Part shown: positions 35,627 to 43,009 of the stretch, in pieces
How positions within the stretch are numbered: the stretch's first letter is position 1
How the letters are laid out: the number at the start of each line of letters is the position of its first letter
Origin: Saprospiraceae bacterium
GTDB taxonomy: Bacteria > Bacteroidota > Bacteroidia > Chitinophagales > Saprospiraceae
Direction of reading: 5' to 3'
NCBI GenBank assembly: GCA_016787525.1
Contig: JAEUUP010000113.1
Coordinates: 103,767-167,766 of the forward strand
DNA length: 64,000 bases
Program-made: the position numbers and the translations under genes
Notes under the pieces: generated by a model
Told to the model about the DNA's origin: nothing
What the model saw: the letters and a program-made list of their open reading frames with translations, nothing else
Database searches by the model: none

Positions 35627-35775
35627 AAATATAGCTGAAAAAAGACTGCAGCCCCCGTTTTTGAAAATTTAAAGATGAGATAGAACCTGTCTCTAAATTT
35701 TCGAAGATTTGTAACTTTTTTTCATACATTCTAGTGAGGGTTGATTCTGGGGGCTGCTTCTTTTCAGCAACATAT
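35627..35775 (+). ncRNA. Candidate structured RNA, possibly 6S-like
   Basis: A closing helix pairs GCTGAAAA and GCAGCCCCC (35634-35656) with GGGGGCTGC and TTTTCAGC (35749-35768). It encloses an asymmetric internal bubble and an inner hairpin, GAAAATTTA at 35663-35671 with TAAATTTTC at 35694-35702, extended by GAGA/TCTC after a 5-base bulge. A long rod with a central bubble of about 150 nt under its own promoter is the layout of 6S RNA (6S-Flavo type). Identity is inferred from structure only; orientation is favoured by the upstream promoter. Confidence 0.5.
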
Positions 35776-35842
35776 TTGAGTCATCAAACCGACATTTAAA
35801 CGAACAGCGTTTTTATTCTGCTGCCTGCCACTGAAAATTTTT

Positions 35843-36424
35843 TTATTTTTTTTCGATAATTTTTTTCAAACCTTCCAGATGTTCGTTTTTGCGAGGTGTC
35901 CGAGCATATAGACTCGTTTTAGTGAAAAATTGATGCCGTTCCAAAAAGCGAATTTGAATATTATTCCACTCTTCTTCTGTCTCTACAAGATGCATTATTT
36001 TCATTTCTGAAAATAGGGTTTGACCAATGGCGTAAAAATCGTTCCGCCCCAAATAGTCCAAATCGGCATCGCAGAGGATTTTCGCACAATAGTCTTTAGG
36101 CATTTGTGGGATTTTAGTTGCCATTATCATCTCGCAAATATGTTTGATGTCCCCCTCAGTATAATTGAACTGTGGCAGCACTTCTTGGGCGATTTTGCAA
36201 CTGTGTTTTTCATGTTCGTGGTAGTTTCTCAAAAAGCCACAATCGTGTAGCAAGGCGGCTGTCATGATGCGTACAGTTGCTTCATACGATATGCTTTCAG
36301 CTACACATAAACTTTCAGCAACATTTAAAACATCGAGTGTATGGTGTTTCCCATGGTAGGTCAGTGAAGGAGAAAGTTGGTTTAGTTCATTGAGAATGAA
36401 GTTTTTAGCAGATAAATAGTTCAC
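35843..36424 (-). CDS. HD-domain phosphohydrolase-like protein
   Basis: A 193-residue protein with the HD superfamily metal site: H in YHGKHHTLDV, the HD pair in TAALLHDCGFLRNYHEHEK, and D in AKILCDADLDYLGRND. These residues bind divalent metal and hydrolyse phosphomonoester or phosphodiester bonds, as in nucleotide or signalling hydrolases. It has no signal peptide or membrane segment. Substrate unknown. A dispersed element is read as NYTEGDI in a loop after the second helix. Confidence 0.9.
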   Translation of the reverse strand: MNYLSAKNFILNELNQLSPSLTYHGKHHTLDVLNVAESLCVAESISYEATVRIMTAALLHDCGFLRNYHEHEKHSCKIAQEVLPQFNYTEGDIKHICEMIMATKIPQMPKDYCAKILCDADLDYLGRNDFYAIGQTLFSEMKIMHLVETEEEWNNIQIRFLERHQFFTKTSLYARTPRKNEHLEGLKKIIEKK

Positions 36425-36466
36425 AGCATGTTTGTTTTAAATTTATTATCCGTTGTTGATTATTTT

Positions 36467-36523
36467 TTGATTGGTTATTGGCTACTTCGTGAACGAGTCC
36501 ACAAATCACCAATAACCAATCAA
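36467..36523. terminator. 15-bp hairpin after the DUF4920 gene
   Basis: TTGATTGGTTATTGG at 36467-36481 and its complement at 36509-36523. It lacks a T run in the sense of the minus-strand gene, so it may be a processing or stability element. The arms resemble those at 6223-6272. Confidence 0.5.
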
Positions 36524-36527
36524 ACGA

Positions 36528-37073
36528 TTAGTCAAGTATTGTCACCCCACTTGCCATAAATTTCATCTCTTCTTTTGGCTTAGTGATTTTAGCGATTTCT
36601 TCTTTCGTCTTGCCTTCGTCTTGAGCAAAATGTTTTAAATCTTCCACAGGTGTGATTTCTTTAAATGCGTTGCCAACCATCACTACCTTTTTCCCTGCCA
36701 GATCTTTAGGCATAAAAAACGCGTAGTCTTTGAATTTGACAAACATCGGTGCCGCACCCTTTTCGCTCGCAATATTCATCCAGCACCCTTTTGCTTTGCA
36801 AACAGCATCTACTGTGCCGACGACTTTTACATTATCCATTTTCATAGAAGTTCCCATTTTGGATAGCATGGCATCGTATGATATGGCTCCTGCTGGTGTT
36901 ACTTTTTCGCCAAAAGTTTTGCCATCCGATTCTTTGGCTTTGAAAATGCGATAAGCTTCTTCTTCACTTATTTCTTTTTTTGCGGTAGCATTTACGGTAG
37001 ATTTCGCCGATTTGTTACAGCCTATCGCCAATAATGCGATGATACTGAGGGGAGCAATGAGTTTCTTTAACAT
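36528..37073 (-). CDS. DUF4920 lipoprotein
   Basis: A 181-residue lipoprotein. The signal peptide ends in the lipobox LLAIGC, so Cys19 is lipidated. The mature part is the DUF4920 domain: DGKTFGEKVTPAGAISYDAMLSKMG, then VVGTVDAVCKAKGCWMNIA with the paired cysteines, and KKVVMVGNAFKEITPVEDLKHFAQDEG. The two cysteines (VCKAKGC) could bind metal or form a disulfide. Its role is unknown. A dispersed element falls inside the hydrophobic core of the signal peptide, read as APLSI. The promoter lies at 37117-37149. Confidence 0.9.
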   Translation of the reverse strand: MLKKLIAPLSIIALLAIGCNKSAKSTVNATAKKEISEEEAYRIFKAKESDGKTFGEKVTPAGAISYDAMLSKMGTSMKMDNVKVVGTVDAVCKAKGCWMNIASEKGAAPMFVKFKDYAFFMPKDLAGKKVVMVGNAFKEITPVEDLKHFAQDEGKTKEEIAKITKPKEEMKFMASGVTILD

Positions 37074-37116
37074 GATAGGTGATTTGATTGTAGTTTAGGA
37101 AAATGATTTGAAAACG

Positions 37117-37149
37117 CAAAGTTAGGGTGGGTTTGAGGACAAAATCAAA
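37117..37149 (-). promoter_or_regulatory. Probable promoter of the DUF4920 gene
   Basis: Minus strand: TTTG at 37149-37146, a 21-base spacer, TAACTTTG at 37124-37117. About 45 bp before the start codon. Confidence 0.55.
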
Positions 37150-37185
37150 CATAGAATAGGTATTTTTAAAGAAAAATACGATGAT

Positions 37186-37707
37186 TTACATCATTCCTGC
37201 CACTTCTTGACGAATAGCAGCCTGCGCTTTGCTTACTGAGTCTGAATTTTGCTCATTCAAAAACTGGAATAATTCGTTGATGAGGACGCTCGAATCTGCT
37301 TGAGGACTGAGTTTTTGAGCCACCATATTCACAATGTCTGCTGTATTGTTGCGTGCTAAAATGATGATATTCCACAGGTTTTCACTCACATATAATTGCT
37401 GTGTGATATTGTGTTCAAACTCTTGTTGGATGGCAATGATCATCGCCATGCGCAAATCGTTGACTGAAGCCCCCTCAGTACGCAGGCGACTGATAAGGTT
37501 CGGAATCGAAATGCGTTCGCACAAAAGTATCAAACGTTCGCACGCTTGTAGGCGCAAAGGCAACGTTGGTTGCATCCGTTGCTGTTGCAAATCAATGAGT
37601 TGTGCTTGATGCCGATTGTCCAAATATTGTTTTGTCAGAGTGAAGATAAAATAGGCGGCAGCAGCAAAAATGAGTAGGAACAGAAGAATAGCGATGATGT
37701 TCAGCAT
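37186..37707 (-). CDS. Conserved membrane-anchored helical protein
   Basis: A 173-residue protein with one N-terminal membrane helix (AILLFLLIFAAAAYFIFTLT) and a helical cytoplasmic domain (YLDNRHQAQLIDLQQQRMQPTLPLRLQACERLILLCERI ... LRMAMIIAIQQEFEHNITQQLYVS). Similar proteins occur across Bacteroidota with no known function. The C-terminal 60 residues look like a bundle of amphipathic helices. A dispersed element is read as RTEGASV at residues 75-81. Confidence 0.72.
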   Translation of the reverse strand: MLNIIAILLFLLIFAAAAYFIFTLTKQYLDNRHQAQLIDLQQQRMQPTLPLRLQACERLILLCERISIPNLISRLRTEGASVNDLRMAMIIAIQQEFEHNITQQLYVSENLWNIIILARNNTADIVNMVAQKLSPQADSSVLINELFQFLNEQNSDSVSKAQAAIRQEVAGMM

Positions 37708-37778
37708 GATGATTTTTTAAATTAAGCTGCAAAAAAACAAAATTTCTTGCCCAAAATGGATAGAAAAGTATAAAAAAC

Positions 37779-37808
37779 TTGGTTTCCAAAAATTCATGCC
37801 TATTTTTG
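37779..37808 (+). promoter_or_regulatory. Promoter of the Gfo/Idh gene
   Basis: TTG at 37779-37781, a 19-base spacer, and TATTTTTG at 37801-37808, 22 bp before the ATG. A canonical Bacteroidota promoter. Confidence 0.7.
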
Positions 37809-37830
37809 TTTGAAACTTGACATTACATTT

Positions 37831-38817
37831 ATGAAAACAAAAATACATTGGGGCATCATTGGTTTGGGCAAAATTGCACATAAATTTGCCCAAGACCTCC
37901 GACAAGTTCCAGATGCGAAACTACACGCCGTGGCATCTACTGACCGCGAACGAGCCAATGCTTTTGCCGAACAATACCACGCTCAATACGCTTTTGGCAG
38001 CTACGAAGCCATTCTCAATTGTCCGCATCTCGATGTGGTGTATGTGGCAACGCCTCATGTGCTGCACCACTCGGTGGTGATGATGTGTTTGCGCCGTCGG
38101 ATTCCCGTTCTGTGTGAAAAGCCTTTGGCCATGAACACCAAAGAAGTGCGAAAAATGATAGATACGGCTCGGCAGAATTATACATTTTTTATGGAAGCAA
38201 TGTGGTCGCAGTTTGTTCCAGCTTTTCGTAAAACATTAGAGTTGATACAAGCGGGTGCTATCGGACGACCCCTCAGTATAAAAGCAGATTTTTGTTCCAA
38301 ATTCACTTACAACCTCGAAAGTCGTGCCTTCAATAAGGAATTAGGCGGGGGGGCGTTGCTCGATATTGGCATCTATCCCGTCATGTTGTCCCTCGCTGTT
38401 TTCGGCAAACCGAAGACTGTACAAGCATTGGCTACTTTTGGCGAATCGGGCGTGGACTATTCTTGCGCCACCAATTTTCAATACGAAAATGGGGCGATTT
38501 TCATGGGTCATTCTTCCATGATGCACAATTCGCGTATCGAAGCCTCCATTTATGGTGACAAAGGTGTGCTGCACCTGCCCTCTCGTTTCCACCATCCCAA
38601 AACTATTTTGTGGGAAAAGGAAGATGGCTCAGTCGAAACCATAAATATGCCTTTCGATGGTCATGGCTACCAATTTGAGGCGGCACATGTCACTCATTGC
38701 TTGAAAACCAATGAATTGGAAAGCCCTATTATGTCCCACCAATTCAGCTTGGACTTGATTGGTTTACTCGATGCTGTGCGTGCAGAGATTGGTTTGGTTT
38801 ATCCCAATCACGATTGA
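37831..38817 (+). CDS. Gfo/Idh/MocA family oxidoreductase
   Basis: A 328-residue NAD(P)-dependent dehydrogenase. The Rossmann motif is IHWGIIGLGKIAHKFAQDL at the N-terminus; the conserved EKP motif is in VLCEKPLAMNTKEV (about residue 93-96), and the catalytic-domain residues AMWSQFVPAFRKTL and GGGALLDIGIYPV are typical. Members oxidise cyclic sugars or related polyols; this one resembles trans-1,2-dihydrobenzene-1,2-diol or D-xylose dehydrogenase-like members. Start at ATG 37831 agrees with the promoter. One dispersed element is read as GRPLSIK in a loop; another copy follows the stop. Confidence 0.92.
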   Translation: MKTKIHWGIIGLGKIAHKFAQDLRQVPDAKLHAVASTDRERANAFAEQYHAQYAFGSYEAILNCPHLDVVYVATPHVLHHSVVMMCLRRRIPVLCEKPLAMNTKEVRKMIDTARQNYTFFMEAMWSQFVPAFRKTLELIQAGAIGRPLSIKADFCSKFTYNLESRAFNKELGGGALLDIGIYPVMLSLAVFGKPKTVQALATFGESGVDYSCATNFQYENGAIFMGHSSMMHNSRIEASIYGDKGVLHLPSRFHHPKTILWEKEDGSVETINMPFDGHGYQFEAAHVTHCLKTNELESPIMSHQFSLDLIGLLDAVRAEIGLVYPNHD

Positions 38818-38829
38818 TACTGAGGGGGG
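38818..38829 (+). repeat. Intergenic copy of the element abutting a stop codon
   Basis: TACTGAGGGGGG begins at the base after the TGA stop of the Gfo/Idh gene, giving TGATACTGA. The convergent barrel gene ends 3 bp further on. Confidence 0.9.
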
Positions 38830-38831
38830 CT

Positions 38832-41207
38832 TTACGAGCCGCCTTCTGGAATATCAAACATGTTCTCCCTTTTTTCTTTTTTTCGAAGACCAAATATGTA
38901 GCGTATGTTGAGTCCTATGCGGCGTGTGTCGTTTGCCCTTGTGCCTAATGCTTGAATAGCACCTTGATTGAGCGTAAAACTGTACCGATTCGTCAAAAAC
39001 ACATCACTAAAATTGAGTGAAACAATCAGTTTTCTATCCAAAAACTGGCGATTGACGTAGAAATTGAGCGCACCAAAATTATCCAACTCGTAAAATTGTA
39101 GCTGACCTTTCAAACGTAAAAAACCATTCATGCTGATATTGGTCAATTTGCCAATTTTTAGACTGTGATAGGTGAAAAATGACCAACTGCCTCGCTGAAA
39201 ACTCAAAGCACTATCGGCGTACACGCCATTATAGTTGTTGTGATTGTATTGGATACCGACCACAAAAAAATACTTTTTGCCTGGCGGAATAGCCCCTGTG
39301 AGCCTTCCATAAGTTTCCACATTTTTACCCAAATTGTCATAAGTTCGATAGCTGATTATTGGCGTTTGTGGATCAGGATAAATCACATTAGTGAAAATAT
39401 CCTGCGTATAGTTGCGCCCAAAAGCCATGATGGGCATTTCGTTGACACTGATGTTGAACTCATAATTTTGTGTAAACTGCGGTTTGAGACTCGGATTACC
39501 CGCTTCGTAGAGAAACTGGTCTAAGAATCGTGGAAACGGATTCAACATTTCGTAGGTCGGGCGAGTGATGGTGCGGCGTGCTACCAAGTACCCCCTCAGT
39601 TCGTACCCTGCAATTTTAGCTACTTTGCGGCTGAAATAGAGGTATGGGAACAAATCTGTGCGATGAACACCGAACGAGGTATCTTTGGGTATAGTTTGAT
39701 TGCCTGACATATTGGTATTTTCAAGCCGCACGCCTACCTTCAAAAGATAATCGCCCATTTTTTTAGACCCTTGCAAGTATGCTGCATTGATATTTTCTTT
39801 GAAACGATAGGTATTGGTTCTAAAATCGTCTTTTTTCGCATTAATAAAATACGCGGTTTCGCTGTCGAATCTTTGGAAAGTGGTTTTCGCACCTGTTTCG
39901 AGTGTCACTTGGTGCGGCAATTTATATTTAACATCGGTTTGCATGGAGAAAAAATGTCTTTTGTTATCCCAATCGCCATTGCCATTGATGGGGTTAACGA
40001 TGGGCAACGTAAAGGTCGTTGTATAATCTTGCTCGCCTTGATTGTTAGAAAAATTATAGTTGACATCCGTTGTCCACTCCGAACCCAACGTATCCATTTT
40101 GAGTTTTGCTGAAAATCCTTGGCTGACATTGATATTCTTATTGTTGTTTTTCAATTGGTTGTCATTATCACTCAAAAGGCTTTCAGAAGGTCGGCTTTTT
40201 ATCACGCTTTCAGTGTTGGCATCACTTCGATTGTTCGAGTAATTACCACGTGCATCGTAGTTTAGAGTCCATTTTTTCTTTAACTCGCGTCCCAAACCAA
40301 AGCCCATGCTGAGGGCATCGCTCGGCGTTTTGGTATAAGAGTATTGGTGCAATGTATTGTCTGTCAATATTCTATCACTCGTTACTTTGTTAAAACCATT
40401 GGCTTGCACCGCATTGACATTGAAAAACGAAGTGCGCTCACCTTCGTTGTTGTTGAGATTCAAACCCACAAAGCGATTGCCATAAACCCCTTGATTCACA
40501 CCCGCATTCACATTGCCTGTGAGACCGATTTTTACACCTTTTTTCAGCACCACATTCACCAAGCCACCGCTGCTGCTGGCATCGTATTTGGCAGAAGGCG
40601 TGCGCAATATTTCAATTTTTTCGATGCTATTGGGTGGCAAAATGCGTAACAGTGCAGCAATATCAGCATTACTCATACGCTGTTCCCTGCCATTGATATA
40701 AACTGCCGCAGGTGTACCACTTGTTATATAAATATTGCCATCTTGGTCAATAAACAGTCCGGGTGTTTTTTCCATCACCTCCAAAGCATTGGTTGAAGTC
40801 AGTGCCAATTGTTCTGCATCCACCACTGTTTTATCGTCTTCTTGGGTCATAAGCGGCTTTTTTGCGACGATTTCAACTCCTTTTAGTTCCGCCGAAAGCG
40901 TTTCCATCACAAAGGTAAACTGCGCTTGCTTGTCTGTCACTGTTACGCCACGCTGCAAAGGTTTAAGCCCAATAAAGGTTGCCAAAACAACGAATTGTCG
41001 CTCTTTGCCAATATTAAACGAAGCCAAACCCGCCGTATCAGTGATAGCATACTGTTTCCGCAGCGTATCGTTTCGCTCTGTCAACACAACCGCACTACCA
41101 ACTATTGGCGCGCCGTTTGGTTCAGTCAGTTTTATAGAAATGGTTTGGACTTGAGAGAAAGCATTGCTTAGATAAAGTGTAAAAAGAAGGAAAAAAAGCT
41201 GTTTCAT
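38832..41207 (-). CDS. Outer-membrane beta-barrel protein with CarboxypepD-like and plug-like domains
   Basis: A 791-residue envelope protein of the OMP_b-brl_3 type. Signal peptide (to residue 19, SNAFSQ), a carboxypeptidase-regulatory-like sandwich (VQTISIKLTEPNGAPIVGSAVVL), a plug-like stretch (KTVVDAEQLALTSTNALEVMEKTPGLFIDQDGNI ... YINGREQRMSN), and a barrel of more than 500 residues. Unlike true TonB receptors the TonB box is not obvious. Probably exports or binds a substrate; unknown. One dispersed element is read as YELRGYLVA, and this copy is preceded by A, not T. A TACCTTTCG box lies upstream at about 41260 on the minus strand. Confidence 0.88.
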   Translation of the reverse strand: MKQLFFLLFTLYLSNAFSQVQTISIKLTEPNGAPIVGSAVVLTERNDTLRKQYAITDTAGLASFNIGKERQFVVLATFIGLKPLQRGVTVTDKQAQFTFVMETLSAELKGVEIVAKKPLMTQEDDKTVVDAEQLALTSTNALEVMEKTPGLFIDQDGNIYITSGTPAAVYINGREQRMSNADIAALLRILPPNSIEKIEILRTPSAKYDASSSGGLVNVVLKKGVKIGLTGNVNAGVNQGVYGNRFVGLNLNNNEGERTSFFNVNAVQANGFNKVTSDRILTDNTLHQYSYTKTPSDALSMGFGLGRELKKKWTLNYDARGNYSNNRSDANTESVIKSRPSESLLSDNDNQLKNNNKNINVSQGFSAKLKMDTLGSEWTTDVNYNFSNNQGEQDYTTTFTLPIVNPINGNGDWDNKRHFFSMQTDVKYKLPHQVTLETGAKTTFQRFDSETAYFINAKKDDFRTNTYRFKENINAAYLQGSKKMGDYLLKVGVRLENTNMSGNQTIPKDTSFGVHRTDLFPYLYFSRKVAKIAGYELRGYLVARRTITRPTYEMLNPFPRFLDQFLYEAGNPSLKPQFTQNYEFNISVNEMPIMAFGRNYTQDIFTNVIYPDPQTPIISYRTYDNLGKNVETYGRLTGAIPPGKKYFFVVGIQYNHNNYNGVYADSALSFQRGSWSFFTYHSLKIGKLTNISMNGFLRLKGQLQFYELDNFGALNFYVNRQFLDRKLIVSLNFSDVFLTNRYSFTLNQGAIQALGTRANDTRRIGLNIRYIFGLRKKEKRENMFDIPEGGS

Positions 41208-41332
41208 AACATTTCAGTGATTTGATGAATGATGTTGAAATCATTAAAAGTTTTGCGAAAGGTACAGTCTTCTAACACATTTCGACATATTTTATAGACA
41301 TAAGTGTTGAATTTGTCGTTTATTGATTGTTT

Positions 41333-41342
41333 TACTGAGGGG
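41333..41342 (+). repeat. Intergenic copy of the element, 4-G form
   Basis: TACTGAGGGG is followed by AGGGGAGTT, a partial second G run. It lies in the divergent gap between the barrel gene and hisIE. Confidence 0.9.
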
Positions 41343-41438
41343 AGGGGAGTTAAAAACTTTGGCTTAGTTAAAATTTCAAGTACTTTTAGTTCTTCGCCTT
41401 ATTTAACTCGCTAACTTCGCCCTCAAATACATTTAATT

Positions 41439-42059
41439 ATGAATTTCGATATAAAAAATCTTGATTTCAATAAATCTGCCGATGGTCTTTTACCTGCTAT
41501 CATACAAGATGCAGCAACACGACAAGTGCTGATGCTGGGCTATATGAACACCGAAGCCTTGGAAAAGACTATTTCGAGTGGGAAAGTGACTTTTTTCAGT
41601 CGTTCCAAACAACGATTATGGACAAAAGGCGAAACCTCAGCCAATTTTCTAAACCTTGTGGACATTAAAGCAGATTGCGACAATGATACGATTTTAATAA
41701 AAGCCAACCCCGACGGCCCGACTTGTCACACAGGCTCAGATACTTGTTGGCAAGAAAAAAATGATTTTGCAGGAACAGATTTTCTATTCTATTTGGAATC
41801 TGTAATTCAAAAACGCAAAGCAGAAGACCCCTCAGTATCAAAGAGTTATACGAACTCTTTGTTTCAAAAAGGTATAAATAAAGTGGCACAAAAAGTAGGC
41901 GAAGAAGCTGTCGAACTCGTCATCGAATCCAAAGACGACAATCATGAACTGTTCTTAGGCGAAGCTGCCGATTTGATGTTTCACTATCTTGTCCTACTCG
42001 CAGCTAAAAATTTTACGCTCGACGATGTTTTAGAGGTTTTGAAAAAACGACACAGCTAA
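41439..42059 (+). CDS. hisIE: HisIE, bifunctional histidine biosynthesis enzyme
   Basis: A 206-residue fusion. The N-terminal phosphoribosyl-AMP cyclohydrolase part (1-105) holds the metal ligands in VDIKADCDNDTI and the CHTGSDTCW motif; the C-terminal phosphoribosyl-ATP pyrophosphatase part (about 110-206) holds KVGEEAVELVIESKDDN and the acidic EAADLMFHYLVLL. It carries out steps 2 and 3 of histidine synthesis. The other his genes are not in this window, so hisIE stands outside a his operon here. The dispersed element is read as DPSVSKS in the linker between the two domains. Confidence 0.95.
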   Translation: MNFDIKNLDFNKSADGLLPAIIQDAATRQVLMLGYMNTEALEKTISSGKVTFFSRSKQRLWTKGETSANFLNLVDIKADCDNDTILIKANPDGPTCHTGSDTCWQEKNDFAGTDFLFYLESVIQKRKAEDPSVSKSYTNSLFQKGINKVAQKVGEEAVELVIESKDDNHELFLGEAADLMFHYLVLLAAKNFTLDDVLEVLKKRHS

Positions 42060-42093
42060 AATTAATTATTATTTTATTGATTATTAATCACTT

Positions 42094-42861
42094 ATGAAGA
42101 TATTAAGCTACAATACAAACGGTATTCGGGCAGCACTCAAGAAAGATTTAGCTGCATTTTTAGCCACTGACAATTTTGATATTGTCTGTATTCAGGAAAC
42201 AAAAGCGTCGCCAGACCAAGTAGATACTGAGGGATTGACACAACTTGGGTTTGTGCATCAATATTGGGTTTCGGCAGAAAAAAAAGGCTATTCTGGTGTT
42301 GCTATTTTTTCTAAAATCCAACCTGACAATGTGGTTGAAGGAATGGGCATATCACGCTACGACTCAGAAGGGCGGGTCATTCGCGCCGACTTTGGCGATT
42401 GGACTTTGCTCAATGTCTATTTCCCTTCTGGTACATCGGGCGATGAACGACAAGCTGTAAAAATGGATTTTTTGGCTGACATGTACGACTGGATTGCTGA
42501 GTTGAAAAAAGAAAGACCCCACATCATTTTAGTCGGCGACTACAATATTGCTCACACCGAATTAGACATTCACAACCCTAAAGGTAATGTGAAAACATCA
42601 GGTTTTTTACCTGAGGAACGTGCTTGGATGACAAAATGGTTTGAAAGTGGCTTTGTAGATGCCTTCCGTTTCAAAAATCCGACTTTACAGGAATATTCAT
42701 GGTGGTCAACTCGTTTCAATTCACGTGCATCGAACAAAGGCTGGCGTATTGACTATCAATCTGTTACAGACAGTCTAAAAGATAAAATCGTCAGTTGTCG
42801 TCAATTGAATGATGCCGTACACTCCGACCATTGTCCAGTATTGTTGGAAATTAATTTATAA
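42094..42861 (+). CDS. xth: Exodeoxyribonuclease III (Xth family)
   Basis: A 255-residue AP endonuclease/3'-exonuclease that cuts DNA at abasic sites in base-excision repair. The catalytic residues are visible: MKILSYNTNGIRAALKK with N8, E in CIQETKAS (about residue 35), the GDYNIAHTELDIHNPK block (D148/N150-equivalents), WWSTRF and the final SDHCPVLLEI (His of the catalytic pair). Full length and intact. A degenerate element (TACTGAGGGA) lies at 42226 in a loop. Confidence 0.95.
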   Translation: MKILSYNTNGIRAALKKDLAAFLATDNFDIVCIQETKASPDQVDTEGLTQLGFVHQYWVSAEKKGYSGVAIFSKIQPDNVVEGMGISRYDSEGRVIRADFGDWTLLNVYFPSGTSGDERQAVKMDFLADMYDWIAELKKERPHIILVGDYNIAHTELDIHNPKGNVKTSGFLPEERAWMTKWFESGFVDAFRFKNPTLQEYSWWSTRFNSRASNKGWRIDYQSVTDSLKDKIVSCRQLNDAVHSDHCPVLLEINL

Positions 42862-43009
42862 AGAGCCTATACTGATAATCAATATTACTGGCTATATTGT
42901 GCAAAATTTAAAATAAATTTAAAATTAAGTAGCAAAGTAAGCTTTTGTTATTTAATATACAACTAAAGCAAATACTGAACATTATTTTCTAACAGAAAAC
43001 AAACATCCA

